A stretch of 64,000 nt of DNA from an uncultured Campylobacter sp. (GTDB lineage: Bacteria; Campylobacterota; Campylobacteria; Campylobacterales; Campylobacteraceae). How positions within the stretch are numbered: position 1 is the first letter of the stretch; every line of letters begins with the position of its first letter. The translations under genes and the position numbers were made by a program. The DNA lies in the NCBI RefSeq assembly GCF_963526985.1, contig NZ_CAURPW010000004.1:133382-197381 (forward strand). The letters run 5' to 3'. Shown piece by piece: positions 1-9,518 of this stretch. Under the pieces are notes generated by a model. It was given only the letters and a program-made list of their open reading frames with translations, was not told the DNA's origin and ran no database searches.

Positions 1-1664
1 GAGATCGTAAAAACTATCGATCCTGAAATTAGAGCTCAAAATATCCAATTAGCCGAAATGCTGAAATCGAAAAACGTCGATATCTTTATTCCTACCTTAA
101 AAGCTAGATACGGCGTAAATATTCGATCAAACGAGGACGGAACAAGAATTCAATTCGAAACGATTACCCAGAAGACTAGGAAACCCAGTACGAGAAACAT
201 GAATGTTTTGGACTATGTGACTAAAGAGCTTCGTATTCGCTTTGACGATGCCGTGAAGATATTAAGCGATATTGCGCTCGAGCAAGAATCCTTAGCTAAA
301 TACCGATACTATCGAGCTTAGCGTATCAAATGATTTTAGAATCAATCAAAAAGCTACGCAAGAAGCCATTAAAAAAGGGAGTATAAATAAAAAAATATAC
401 TATGCCGAAATCGGATGGAAAACGATAACTACGAATCCGCAGAATATCGAAAATGTTTTGCGACAATACTCGGATATAAGCATGGCTAAATTTTCGAACG
501 GATCGCGAAATAATGCGAATATATCGGGTTTTACAAAAACTCTCATATTCGACATCGACAACAAAGAGCCTCATCAGGATATGAAAATTTCCGATGGTAT
601 CGAACTACTCAAAAGAAAAGGCATTCAGGGCTTTATCTACCCATCCTCGAGTCATCTCTACGACGGAAAAACCGAGAAATTTCGTATGATTGTTCCTACC
701 ACGAAAGCCCTTCAAGACAAGGATATTTATAAGGATTATATGCATCTTGTAGTAAGAAATCTCGGGCTTGAAGGAAAGATCGATACTGTTTCGGATACTT
801 CTTCGCAATGCTATTATCAGCCATTAAAAAAAGATAACGTGATTTTGGTGGACGGAAAGACCTTCGACAATTCGGAGATCTTGCGACAAACTCAAATCCT
901 CAAGCAGGCAAGAATCGAACAAGGTATCGAAAATCAAGCTATCAATAATATCGATCAAATCAAGCAAGGCATAGATGCTACAAAGAAATTTGAACTTCAG
1001 CATGAACCGATCGATGATGAACGATATTTGACGAGAGTGTCGCTACAATCATTGCATGATCGCATTCCTTTTTATGATCTTGTTAGGTATTTCGAGCCTA
1101 ACGCTACGATCCACCAAGAAGGAAAAAACCAAATCATGCACACAAAAGACGGTAGGCATCTATACATCCAAGATCAAAACTCGGCATATTTGTTTTCCAA
1201 GAATCGCTATGTGACTCCTTACACTTACCTTCAAGAGAGGATAAACGAAGCTGCAAGCGAGATCAAGTATCATGGAAACGGCGAGAATGTTCAAAAATTA
1301 GGGATTCTTCCAAACGAGCTAAATACTTTTAATCCGAAGAATCCGAATGAAATTTCGAAATTCTTCGCTAGAAAGTTAAGCAAATACTGGAGATCTATCA
1401 CGAGTTTTAATCTTAAAGGGTTTGTAAAAACAATCAACCGATGCATGTCTAACTGGAATGATCATCAAGGAAAGAGTCAAGTTATGGAGCATTATCAACT
1501 TCGAAAATTAGACATTTTCGAGGATTCTCTAAATGTAGGATATTGGGGGATCAATCAAGAAGTCGGATCTACTATCCAACGGGTTAGATGAAAGATTCAA
1601 TAAGTCTGAAATCGAAATCAAAGACAAAGAACAAACTAAAAAATACGATGGTTTAGACAGATAG
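1..1664 (+). pseudogene. Frameshifted primase-like gene, 5' end outside the window
   Basis: The reading frame is open from base 1, so the gene begins upstream of the window. It is readable in frame 1 to about 300, in frame 2 from 296 to 1591, and in frame 3 from about 1548 to a TAG at 1662. No convincing ATG opens the second part, and the joined translation is continuous. The first part ends in a stretch like the fold after the primase zinc finger (LDYVTKELRIRFDDAVKIL) but lacks zinc cysteines. The second part has FDIDN, SSSH and RMIVPT, and then a D-rich segment ending YYQP, the order expected for the catalytic core of an archaeo-eukaryotic-type primase. The shifts fall near 300 and at a run of five G (1545-1549). 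It is probably a plasmid, phage or integrative-element replication gene. The family call is inference. Real decay and assembly error cannot be told apart here. Confidence 0.5.
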
Positions 1665-2534
1665 TTTTAAACAATATAAATTTAGATCATATATATAGCT
1701 TTTGCCTTAGTTAAACTTCGGATTTACGTAAAATGAAAGGCAAAAGCGTAATTCAAAATGTCTTTTTTATCCCCCGCTCCAGCTCCAAGTATTCGCTATT
1801 TCGGGAGATACGCTCTTCGAGCTATACCGCGGTTTCGACCCATTGCACGCGCACTAGAACTTATGATTTGGTATGATTTAGCGCGTGCATGAGGCCCCCG
1901 AAATCCGCGAAATAAGAACTAGCATATATCTTCAAACAAGCCTCAATACAAATTTCGATTTTGGGTCCCGAAGCGACGAAGTCGTTTGGAAAAAAAAAAA
2001 TCGAAGGTCATCGCAGGCGGAAGCCGGCGGTATTCTAGCACCATTGCCCGCCTAATCGATACAAAAGGCAAGGCAAAAAAGGCGGGGCAAGGGGCTAGGA
2101 TAAAACATATTGCATTACGCCTTAGGAAAAATTTTCAATTAAATTTTGAACAAACCTTTTATTTTTTAAGATCATATTTATATTTTTTCGATATGATCGT
2201 AATTAAAGTTTTGCTAAATTGTCGAATATATCGTGATTTACGCAGGGTTTCTTTTATTTTGACCTCGGGTACCATAGCATACAATTTACGCATTCAAAAC
2301 CCCTAAAATATGGCATTTCAAAACGAGCTTTCGTTCAACTGGCAGTAAGAAACAGCCTCGATTACTATACATTTTTTACTATGTAGCCGTTTTTTACCTA
2401 GTAAACAAAAAATAACGGACTATACGCTAAAAGAGCCACAAAAGCACCCAAAATACGATATTTCAAGAAAAATCAAAATACAAAAGCGCGCGGATATAAT
2501 TAGTTTTGAGGGAAACCAAACTAACCCCTCAAAA
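1665..2534. other. Stretch without a supported gene at the edge of the decayed island
   Basis: No frame here looks coding. A 106-codon open frame at 1986-2306 needs a TTG start inside an A-run and has no family resemblance. The stretch holds the nested inverted repeat at 1791-1913 and a small perfect inverted repeat (GATCATAT at 2170-2177 with ATATGATC at 2191-2198). The second half is very AT-rich. Confidence 0.5.
1791..1913. repeat. Nested inverted repeat, possible structured RNA or replication/transfer site
   Basis: Two inverted repeats lie one inside the other. The outer arms are 1791-1805 and 1897-1913, pairing ATTCGC with GCGAAT-like bases and ATTTCGGG with CCCGAAAT, separated by a small bulge. 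The inner arms are TGCACGCGC (1844-1852) and GCGCGTGCA (1881-1889), with a 28-base loop. It lies 130 bases after the primase-like gene, where a plasmid origin, transfer origin or small RNA would be plausible. No T-run follows, so it is not an ordinary terminator. Function unknown. Confidence 0.4.
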
Positions 2535-2544
2535 AGGAGATGAA

Positions 2545-2714
2545 ATGAAAAAAAAATCCGCGACAACAAAGAGTTTGCCCGCAACCCGCAGGCTGTAATT
2601 ATGGCTTGTACTCCAGAGCGCAAAAATGCGAAATGCTTGATAACTCGCAATTATAAAGCCGACAAAAGCAATCATAGGCGCGAGTTCTACTACTATGCCG
2701 ACGTTTTCAATTGA
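2545..2714 (+). pseudogene. Small gene broken in a run of nine A after its start
   Basis: A strong ribosome site (AAAAAGGAGATGAA) precedes ATG at 2545, followed directly by nine A (2548-2556). Read as it stands the protein stops after 17 codons. With ten or seven A the frame opens for about 56 codons to TGA at 2712-2714. That translation starts MKKKIRDNKEFARNPQ, carries ACTPERKNAKC in the middle and ends YYYADVFN, which is protein-like (charged, with paired cysteines). I do not recognise the family. It is either an on/off switch at the A-run, a decayed gene, or a base-calling error. Confidence 0.4.
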
Positions 2715-2802
2715 CTTACAATAAAATCTCGCATTTAATTTTAAATTGCCTTACTGTTAAATTTTCGCCGTAAAACCAAAAATTTTAATAATATTTAATC
2801 TA

Positions 2803-2825
2803 TTTAAGTAAATTTATTGTAAAAT
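2803..2825 (+). promoter_or_regulatory. Probable sigma-70 promoter of the sulfite reductase operon
   Basis: TTTAAGTA at 2803-2810 and TAAAAT at 2820-2825 fit the Campylobacter pattern of a T-rich -35 region and an extended -10 box (TTGTAAAAT). The box lies 30 bases before the ATG at 2855. No regulator site was recognised. Confidence 0.45.
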
Positions 2826-2854
2826 CTCGCCCAAATTTTATAAAAAGGCAAACG

Positions 2855-4564
2855 ATGGACACCTATATTATTCCGGCGGAAGTAAGCGTCAAAGACGCGG
2901 AATTTTTTAGGCAAAAATGGCAAGAATATAAAAACGGCGAGCTTGATTTTAAAGGTTTTGAGAAAATTCGCGTGGCGTTTGGGATATACGAACAGCGCGT
3001 AAAAGACAGCTACATGGCGCGGGTAAAAACGCATGGCGGCGGCGTTGGCGCGAAAGAATTCGCGCGTCTAGGCGAGCTTTGCAAGCGCTACGCCAACGGA
3101 TTTTTGCATCTATCTACGAGAGCTAGCATTCAGCTTCATTTCGTAAAAGACGACGAATTTATAGAGCTTGAAAACGAGATCGCCGCGATAAATATGACTA
3201 CGCGCGGCGCATGCGGGGATTGCGTTAGAGGCGTGGTTTGCGACGCGTTAGCGGGAGTCGCCAAAGACGAGGCTTTTAACGTCCTTCCCTACGCAAACGC
3301 TATTACTAGCATGCTTATCGGCAGAGCCGATTCTTACGGACTTTCTAGGAAATTTAAAATCGCTTTTTCAGGCTCCAAGGCTGACCGAGCAAACGCGACT
3401 ATCACGGACGCGGGCTTTATAGCGACCAAAAAAGGCGGCAAAAAAGGCTTTATAGTCTACGTCGCGGGCGGAATGGGCTCAAAACCGCGCCTAGGCGATA
3501 AATTTAAAAGTTTCATCCCCGCAAACGAAGCCTTTTTATACGCGCAAGCCATCAAGCTCGTGTTTGCTAAAACCGGCGATTACGAGCATAGAAACTCCGC
3601 CCGCCTGCGCCATGCCGCCGAGAAGCTAGGAAAAGAGACGATTTTTAAAATGATCGAGGACGAGGTCGCAAAAATTAGAGCTTCAAGCGAAAAATGGAGG
3701 CTGGATATCAAAGAGCCAAGGGGCGTTAAGCCGCTAATAAGCGAGCCTCGCGTTAGATTTTCCGCCGCGCAAAAAGCCTGGGCGCAAAACTACGTAACAG
3801 CGCAAAAACAAAAGGGCTATTACTACGCCGTAGTGCCGTTTTTATGGGGTAACGTGCGCGGAGACGATGCGATAAAGCTATCAAAAGCGCTTATTAAACT
3901 CGGCCTAAAAGATTCGCTTTTTATAAGCCGAGATCAACATATAATCTTAAAAAATCTCAAAAAGACCGATCTTATCGCACTTTATCCCGTTATCGCGGAG
4001 ATTTCGCCTATGAGCGCCGATCCGCGCGTGTTTGCAAACATGACTCCGTGCACGGGCGCATCGACCTGTCGGCTAGGAATTTGCCGTCCAAAAGGCGCCG
4101 TGAAGGCTATCCACGATCATATTAGAAACAGCGATTTAGACTTTTCTCTTTTAAAAGATATCGTTATTAAAATGTCGGGCTGTCCAAACTCTTGCACCGC
4201 TCATCAAAACGCAAATTTAGGCTTTATGGGCGGCACTAGGCGCGAGGACGGCAGATCGCTTCCTTATTACAGCGTATTTGCCGGAGGCGAGCTAAAAGAA
4301 GGCAAAAGCAAATTCGGCAAAAAAGTAGGCGGCGTGGCCGCTTATCACGTGCCTGAATTCGTCTACCAAACGCTTAAAAGATTTACGCAAGTAAAATCCG
4401 AGTTTAAAAATTTTAACGACTGGGTCGATAACGGCGGAGATAACGTCATAGCTGAGCTTTGCGGGCTGTATCAGCGCGTGGGGACGTTTGAGGAAAACCC
4501 GAGGGCGTATTATGACTACGGCGCGGACGTGCTTTTTGGCGAAACGCTAAAAGATAAAATTTAA
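2855..4564 (+). CDS. Assimilatory sulfite (or nitrite) reductase, siroheme and [4Fe-4S] subunit
   Basis: This 569-residue protein is a sulfite/nitrite reductase haemoprotein, expected to reduce sulfite to sulfide with six electrons in the cytoplasm. Two ferredoxin-like half domains alternate with two catalytic domains. The cluster and siroheme ligands are visible as CTGASTC (Cys399, Cys405) and GCPNSC (Cys443, Cys447). The sulfate transport and APS reductase genes downstream argue for sulfite over nitrite. No flavoprotein (CysJ) gene accompanies it, so electrons probably come from ferredoxin or a flavodoxin. The start is ATG after AAAAAGGC. Its stop overlaps the start of the siroheme synthase by one base, so it should be the first gene of the operon. 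Confidence 0.88.
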   Translation: MDTYIIPAEVSVKDAEFFRQKWQEYKNGELDFKGFEKIRVAFGIYEQRVKDSYMARVKTHGGGVGAKEFARLGELCKRYANGFLHLSTRASIQLHFVKDDEFIELENEIAAINMTTRGACGDCVRGVVCDALAGVAKDEAFNVLPYANAITSMLIGRADSYGLSRKFKIAFSGSKADRANATITDAGFIATKKGGKKGFIVYVAGGMGSKPRLGDKFKSFIPANEAFLYAQAIKLVFAKTGDYEHRNSARLRHAAEKLGKETIFKMIEDEVAKIRASSEKWRLDIKEPRGVKPLISEPRVRFSAAQKAWAQNYVTAQKQKGYYYAVVPFLWGNVRGDDAIKLSKALIKLGLKDSLFISRDQHIILKNLKKTDLIALYPVIAEISPMSADPRVFANMTPCTGASTCRLGICRPKGAVKAIHDHIRNSDLDFSLLKDIVIKMSGCPNSCTAHQNANLGFMGGTRREDGRSLPYYSVFAGGELKEGKSKFGKKVGGVAAYHVPEFVYQTLKRFTQVKSEFKNFNDWVDNGGDNVIAELCGLYQRVGTFEENPRAYYDYGADVLFGETLKDKI

Positions 4565-5856
4565 TGACCCTACCAGTAGCCCTTACACCTAAACGCGTGC
4601 TTTTAATCGGAGCCGGAAAGGTCGCGCGGCAAAAATTTTTAGCTCTAAAAGCGGCCAGTTGGGAGTGCGAAATTTTAGCCGAAAAAATTTTAGAGCCGTT
4701 TTTTGCCGATAAAAACGTAAAAATTCGCAAGCTAACGCGGCAAAATTTGGGCGAAAATTTAAGCGGCTTTGAAATGATAATAGACGCTAGCGGAGATGAA
4801 AATTTAGGGCAGGCTTTATTTAGCGAGCGTAAAAGCTTGGGCTATTTGCTAAACGTAGTCGATAAGCCTGCTTTAAGCGATTTTTATTTTACCGCAAACG
4901 CGCATTTAGGCGAGCTTAGCGTAGGCGTTAGCACTAACGGCGCGAGTCCTAGCCTAGCCGCGCTCGTAAGGGATAAAATAGTCAAAATTTTGCCTAGGAA
5001 TTTAGCGGATTTTATCCCGAAGCTAAAACTAGCCAGGCTTGAGGCGATTGAAAATTCTAACCCGCAAAAGGCCGAAATTTTAAAACCGAAGTGCCGCGAA
5101 AATTTAGGCAAAGTTTTTTTAATCAGCTGCGGCAGCGGCAGCCTTCAAAATCTCACCTTGGGCGCGCTTGAAGCGTTTGAGCTGCTAGACGTAGCTCTAA
5201 GCGATAAACTAGTCGGCGAGGATACGCGCGAAATTTTACGAAATTTAGGCGTAGAGATTATTAACGTAGGCAAGGGCAAAGACGAAGATAGCGCGACGCA
5301 AGAGCAAATAAACGCCCTTATGCTAAGCCTGGCAAAAGAAGGCAAGACCGTCGGGCGGCTAAAAGGCGGCGACGCGAGCTTGTTTGGCAGAGCGTTTGAG
5401 GAGATGAGCTTTTTAGAGGAAAACGGCGTGGAATTTGAGCTAATTAGCGGCGTCAGTTCGGTTTTTGCCGGATGCGCTAGCGCGCTTATTACGCCTACGA
5501 TTAGAGGCGTTAGCAGCGGCGTTTTGATAGTCTCGGCGCATCTAAAAGGCGGCGCGATAAACACCGCTTGGCTTGAAATTTTAAAGACGCGAGACGTTAC
5601 GACGGTCGCGCTTATGGCGCACGCTTATGCGGGCGAAATTTTAAATGCGGCAAGAAAGCTAAATTTAGACCTAGATACGCCCGCGGCGTTTGTTTCAAAT
5701 ATAGATAGAGCGGATGAAAAAGTAATCGTCGGACGAATAAAAAATTTAGAATCTATGGCGCTAAGATGCGCTCGTCCCGCGATTTTAATAATCGGCCCCG
5801 TCGTCGAAAAATCGCTAAGCTTGAAACCAAAATGCGAAAGGATAGCCGTTGAATAA
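4564..5856 (+). CDS. cysG: Siroheme synthase, two-domain
   Basis: CysG makes siroheme, the cofactor of the reductase encoded just upstream. The N-terminal part (about 1-170) is the precorrin-2 dehydrogenase/ferrochelatase with a Rossmann motif (LLIGAGKVARQKFLAL). The C-terminal part (from about 180) is uroporphyrinogen-III C-methyltransferase, with LKGGDASLFGRAFEEM near residue 268 and the PGVSS-like segment ISGVSSVFAG. At 430 residues it is a little shorter than the E. coli enzyme (about 457). Translation is coupled: its ATG shares a base with the upstream TAA, and its end overlaps the next gene by 8 bases. Confidence 0.9.
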   Translation: MTLPVALTPKRVLLIGAGKVARQKFLALKAASWECEILAEKILEPFFADKNVKIRKLTRQNLGENLSGFEMIIDASGDENLGQALFSERKSLGYLLNVVDKPALSDFYFTANAHLGELSVGVSTNGASPSLAALVRDKIVKILPRNLADFIPKLKLARLEAIENSNPQKAEILKPKCRENLGKVFLISCGSGSLQNLTLGALEAFELLDVALSDKLVGEDTREILRNLGVEIINVGKGKDEDSATQEQINALMLSLAKEGKTVGRLKGGDASLFGRAFEEMSFLEENGVEFELISGVSSVFAGCASALITPTIRGVSSGVLIVSAHLKGGAINTAWLEILKTRDVTTVALMAHAYAGEILNAARKLNLDLDTPAAFVSNIDRADEKVIVGRIKNLESMALRCARPAILIIGPVVEKSLSLKPKCERIAVE

Positions 5857-6841
5857 AATTTTAATCTTTTTAGCGCTTATAAATTTTGCCGCCGCGCAAC
5901 AGCTTTTAAACGTCTCTTACGACGCGACGCGGGAGCTTTTTAAAGAATATAACGCGCTTTTCGTTAAATACTACGAGCAAAAAAGCGGCAAAAAGATTAA
6001 AATTTTACAAAGCCACGGCGGTAGCGGCGCGCAGGCTAGGATGCTAATAGACGGATTAAAAGCCGACGTCGCGACGCTGGCTCTTGCTTACGACATTAAC
6101 GCCGTCGCGCGAAAAAGCGGCGCTTTGGACGCTTCGTGGCAAGAAGAGCTCCCGCTAAACTCCGCGCCTTACAACTCCACGATCGTATTTTTGGTTAGAA
6201 AAGGCAATCCAAAAGGTATAAAAGACTGGGACGATCTAGTAAGAAACGACGTAAAAATCGTAACTCCAAATCCCAAAACATCAGGCGGCGCGAGGTATAA
6301 CCACCTAGCCGCATACGCCTACGCGGCGGCTAAATTTGACGGAGACGAGGATAAAATTCGCGAATTTTTGGTTAAACTTTACGCCAACGCTCCCGTACTA
6401 GACGCAGGCGCTCGCGGATCGGCAAACACTTTCATACGCCGCGGTATCGGCGACGCGATGATCGCTTGGGAAAACGAAGCGTATCTTAGCAAAGCAAGGC
6501 TAGGAGAGGACGAGTTTGAGATTATCTACCCAAGCCTTAGCATCCTAGCGCAGCCTCCTGTCGCGGTTTTAAGCAAAAACGCCGCCGCAAACGGCAACGT
6601 CCCGATTGCTCGCGAATATCTGGCGCGCCTTTATTTGCCTGACGCGCAGGAGATTATCGCAAAAAATTTCTTCCGCCCGACGGACGAAAGCGTCGCTAAA
6701 AAATACGAGAAAATTTTCCCGCGAATAAATTTAATAAGCATAGAGAGCTTTGGCGGTTGGGACGCGGCGCAAAAGCGGCATTTTAGCGATGGGGGCGAGT
6801 TTGATAAAATTTACGAGATCGTAGCAAAGGGCAAAAAATGA
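5849..6841 (+). CDS. sbp: Sulfate-binding periplasmic protein of the ABC transporter
   Basis: Periplasmic receptor that delivers sulfate (or thiosulfate) to the CysTWA transporter. The signal peptide is MNKILIFLALINFAAA, with probable cleavage before QQ. The mature protein opens with LLNVSYDATRELFKEYN, the hallmark of this family. SHGGSGAQAR and TPNPKTSGGARYNHLAAY are the conserved ligand-binding segments. Length 330 is normal. The start is TTG at 5849, overlapping the end of cysG. No ATG gives the signal peptide, so TTG is preferred. It overlaps the first permease gene by 4 bases (ATGA). It could equally be named cysP. Confidence 0.9.
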   Translation: MNKILIFLALINFAAAQQLLNVSYDATRELFKEYNALFVKYYEQKSGKKIKILQSHGGSGAQARMLIDGLKADVATLALAYDINAVARKSGALDASWQEELPLNSAPYNSTIVFLVRKGNPKGIKDWDDLVRNDVKIVTPNPKTSGGARYNHLAAYAYAAAKFDGDEDKIREFLVKLYANAPVLDAGARGSANTFIRRGIGDAMIAWENEAYLSKARLGEDEFEIIYPSLSILAQPPVAVLSKNAAANGNVPIAREYLARLYLPDAQEIIAKNFFRPTDESVAKKYEKIFPRINLISIESFGGWDAAQKRHFSDGGEFDKIYEIVAKGKK

Positions 6842-7665
6842 GAAAATTTTTACTTAAAAAGCCCTCTATTTTGCCGGGATTTAATATCTGCTTCGGCCTT
6901 GGCGCCAGCTACGTTTGCTTTTTGGTTTTACTACCGCTGGTGGCTCTGGGCGCTTTTAGCTTTAAGGGCGGCATAGGCGAAATTTTAGCCGTTATCAGCG
7001 ATCCTCGCGTATTATCGGCGCTTAAATTTTCATTTACGGCTTCATTCGTCGCCGCCGCGATAAATTCGCTTTTCGGTTTTATTATCGCGTGGTGCTTGGC
7101 GCGTTACGAATTTTGGGGCAAGGGCTTTATTAGCTCGCTCATAGATATTCCTTTTGCGCTACCTACGGCGGTAGCGGGGATTTGCCTGGCGTATTTATTT
7201 TCGCATGGCGGCGTTATGGGCGCTACGCTTTTAAGGCTCGGCATAGATTTGCAAGGGGCGGATTTCACTTGCGTCGTAATCGTTTTGATATTCGTAGGTA
7301 TGCCGTTTGTAGTGCGGACGACGGAGCCCGTTATAAAAGATTTTGATAAACAAGTGCTTGAAGCGGCCGAAAATTTAGGCGCGAATTTTTGGCAAATTTT
7401 TAGGCTAATAATGCTTCCAAGCCTGCTTCCGTCCTTGATAACGGGCTTTGCGCTAGCCTTTGCAAGAGGCCTTGGCGAATACGGCTCGGTCATTTTTATT
7501 TCGAGCAACATCCCTTTTAAAAGCGAAATTTTACCCGTTTTAATCGTCTCGCGCCTAGATAGTTTTAATTATCAAGAAGCCGCCGTAATCGGATTTTTTA
7601 TGATTTTAGTAGCATTTGCCTCGCTATTTTTGATAAATTTCATACAAAAAAAGGTCGCAAAATGA
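6838..7665 (+). CDS. cysT: Sulfate ABC transporter permease CysT
   Basis: One of the two inner-membrane channel subunits for sulfate. It has 275 residues and about six membrane segments. The cytoplasmic loop that meets the ATPase is visible as EAAENLGANFWQIFRLIMLPSL (the EAA motif), and GEYGSVIFISSN near the C-terminus is typical of the CysT/CysU side. It starts with ATG overlapping the stop of sbp and overlaps cysW by 4 bases, so the transporter genes are translated as a coupled set. Confidence 0.92.
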   Translation: MRKFLLKKPSILPGFNICFGLGASYVCFLVLLPLVALGAFSFKGGIGEILAVISDPRVLSALKFSFTASFVAAAINSLFGFIIAWCLARYEFWGKGFISSLIDIPFALPTAVAGICLAYLFSHGGVMGATLLRLGIDLQGADFTCVVIVLIFVGMPFVVRTTEPVIKDFDKQVLEAAENLGANFWQIFRLIMLPSLLPSLITGFALAFARGLGEYGSVIFISSNIPFKSEILPVLIVSRLDSFNYQEAAVIGFFMILVAFASLFLINFIQKKVAK

Positions 7666-8468
7666 GCGAACCGAAAATTTTAAAGCCCGTTTTGCTTTTA
7701 ATTAGCGCCGCGTTTTTATTCGTTTTTATCGCGCTTCCGCTTTATACCATCGTATCAGAAGCCCTAAAAGACGGGCTTAGCGGCTATTTTAGCGCGATTA
7801 GCGACGATTACGCGATTAGCGCGGTAAAGCTTAGCCTGCTTTGCGCGGGATTTTGCGTGGTTATAAATACCGTATTTGGCGTTATGATAGCCTACGCGGC
7901 GGCGAAATTCGAGTTTCGCGGCAAGACTATGCTACTTACGCTTTTAGATATGCCCTTTGCCGTTTCGCCCGTTATCGCAGGGCTAATGTTCGTGCTGCTT
8001 TTTGGAAATAGCGGCTTTTTGGGAAAATTTTTTAGCGCGCTAAATTTCGACGTGATTTTTGCGCTGCCGGGTATTTTGCTAGCTAGCGCGTTCGTTACCT
8101 TTCCGTTTGTAGCCAAGGAGACGCTTTTGTTAATGCAAGAGCAAGGAAATAGCGAGGAAGAGGCGGCGTTTAGCCTGGGGGCGGGCGGACTTCGCACGTT
8201 TTTTAGCGTTACGCTACCGAACATAAAATGGGGGCTATTTTACGGCGTAGTGCTAACAAACGCCAGAGCGATGGGCGAATTCGGCGCCGTGGCGGTCGTA
8301 AGCGGCAAGATAATCGGGCTAACTACTACGATGCCCCTTTATATAGAAATTTTATACAGCGATTATCTTTACGTAGCGGCTTTTAGCGTAGCTAGCTTGT
8401 TGCTGCTGCTCTCGGTAGTCACGCTGGCGCTCAAATTTTTAGTTCAAAAAGCTAGCAAAAGGGGCTAA
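7662..8468 (+). CDS. cysW: Sulfate ABC transporter permease CysW
   Basis: Second channel subunit of the sulfate importer, 268 residues, about six membrane segments. It has its own EAA loop (EEEAAFSLGAGGLRTFFSVTLPN) and the GEFGAVAVVSGKI segment that separates CysW from CysT. Start ATG at 7662 inside the end of cysT. It is followed directly by the ATPase gene with no gap. Confidence 0.92.
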   Translation: MSEPKILKPVLLLISAAFLFVFIALPLYTIVSEALKDGLSGYFSAISDDYAISAVKLSLLCAGFCVVINTVFGVMIAYAAAKFEFRGKTMLLTLLDMPFAVSPVIAGLMFVLLFGNSGFLGKFFSALNFDVIFALPGILLASAFVTFPFVAKETLLLMQEQGNSEEEAAFSLGAGGLRTFFSVTLPNIKWGLFYGVVLTNARAMGEFGAVAVVSGKIIGLTTTMPLYIEILYSDYLYVAAFSVASLLLLLSVVTLALKFLVQKASKRG

Positions 8469-9518
8469 ATGGGTATAAAAATATCGAATTTAAATAAAAT
8501 TTTCGGCGATTTCGTCGCTCTTAAAAACGTAAATTTAGAGATAAACAAAGGCGAGCTAACCGCGCTTTTAGGACCTAGCGGCAGCGGCAAAACGACGCTA
8601 CTTCGCATAATCGCGGGCTTAGAAAGCGCCGATAGCGGCGAAATCTCGTTTTTCGGCGAAAACGTCAGCCGCAAAAGCATAAAAGAACGCGGCATAGGCT
8701 TTGTTTTTCAGCACTACGCGCTATTTAGGCATATGAGCGTGTTTGATAATATAGCGTTTGGACTAAACGTCCGTCCAAAAGCCTCGCGCCCGAGCAAAGA
8801 CGAGATAAAGCAGCGCGTCATGCACCTGCTAAAAATGATCCAGCTAGAAAGCTTGGCGGGGCGCTTCCCAGATGAGCTAAGCGGCGGGCAAAAACAGCGC
8901 GTGGCGCTAGCTAGGGCGCTAGCGGTGGAGCCTAAAATTTTGCTGTTAGACGAGCCGTTTGGGGCGCTAGACGCAAAGGTTAGAGCAGATCTGCGCAGGT
9001 GGCTAAGAAAACTACACGACGAGATTCAGATTACTAGCGTGTTCGTTACGCATGATCAAGAAGAAGCGCTAGAAGTAAGCGATAAAATAGTCGTGATGAA
9101 TAAAGGCGAGATCCAGCAAGTAGGCACGCCCGTAGACGTTTACGAAAAACCGGCCAATCCTTTCGTGTATAGCTTTTTGGGCAACGTAAATCTCTTTCGC
9201 GGCAGAGTGGGCGCTGATGGTATCGTAAGCGACGAGAGCGCGGGAGATCTGCTTTTCGTGCGGCCTCACGAGATAGAGCTTGGCTTTGAATACAGCGCCG
9301 GCTCTAAAAAAGGCGAGATCGTGCATAGCCGAATTTTAGGCTCTCGCATTAGGCTTGATATTAAGATGCAAGAAAGCGCGGATATGGTCGAGGTCGATAT
9401 CACGAGCGCGAAATTTAAAGACATAAAAGAGAAAAATTTAAAATTCGTATATCTAAATTTTACTAGCGTGCATAGCTACTCGCAAGAGGACGGGAGTTTT
9501 TGTGATTACTACATATAA
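8469..9518 (+). CDS. cysA: Sulfate ABC transporter ATPase CysA
   Basis: Cytoplasmic ATPase that powers sulfate import. Walker A GPSGSGKTT begins at about residue 35, the signature LSGGQKQR is near 137, and Walker B with ILLLDEPFGALDAK is near 157, followed by the switch histidine in VTHDQ. The C-terminal 110 residues form the regulatory beta-domain of the CysA/MalK type. Length 349 is normal. The ATG follows the cysW stop directly, and the 3' end overlaps cysH by 17 bases. Confidence 0.93.
   Translation: MGIKISNLNKIFGDFVALKNVNLEINKGELTALLGPSGSGKTTLLRIIAGLESADSGEISFFGENVSRKSIKERGIGFVFQHYALFRHMSVFDNIAFGLNVRPKASRPSKDEIKQRVMHLLKMIQLESLAGRFPDELSGGQKQRVALARALAVEPKILLLDEPFGALDAKVRADLRRWLRKLHDEIQITSVFVTHDQEEALEVSDKIVVMNKGEIQQVGTPVDVYEKPANPFVYSFLGNVNLFRGRVGADGIVSDESAGDLLFVRPHEIELGFEYSAGSKKGEIVHSRILGSRIRLDIKMQESADMVEVDITSAKFKDIKEKNLKFVYLNFTSVHSYSQEDGSFCDYYI

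Noticed and set aside
1986..2306. 106-codon plus-strand frame from a TTG
   Set aside because: The start lies in an A-run without a ribosome site, the translation has no family features and the AT-rich second half looks non-coding.
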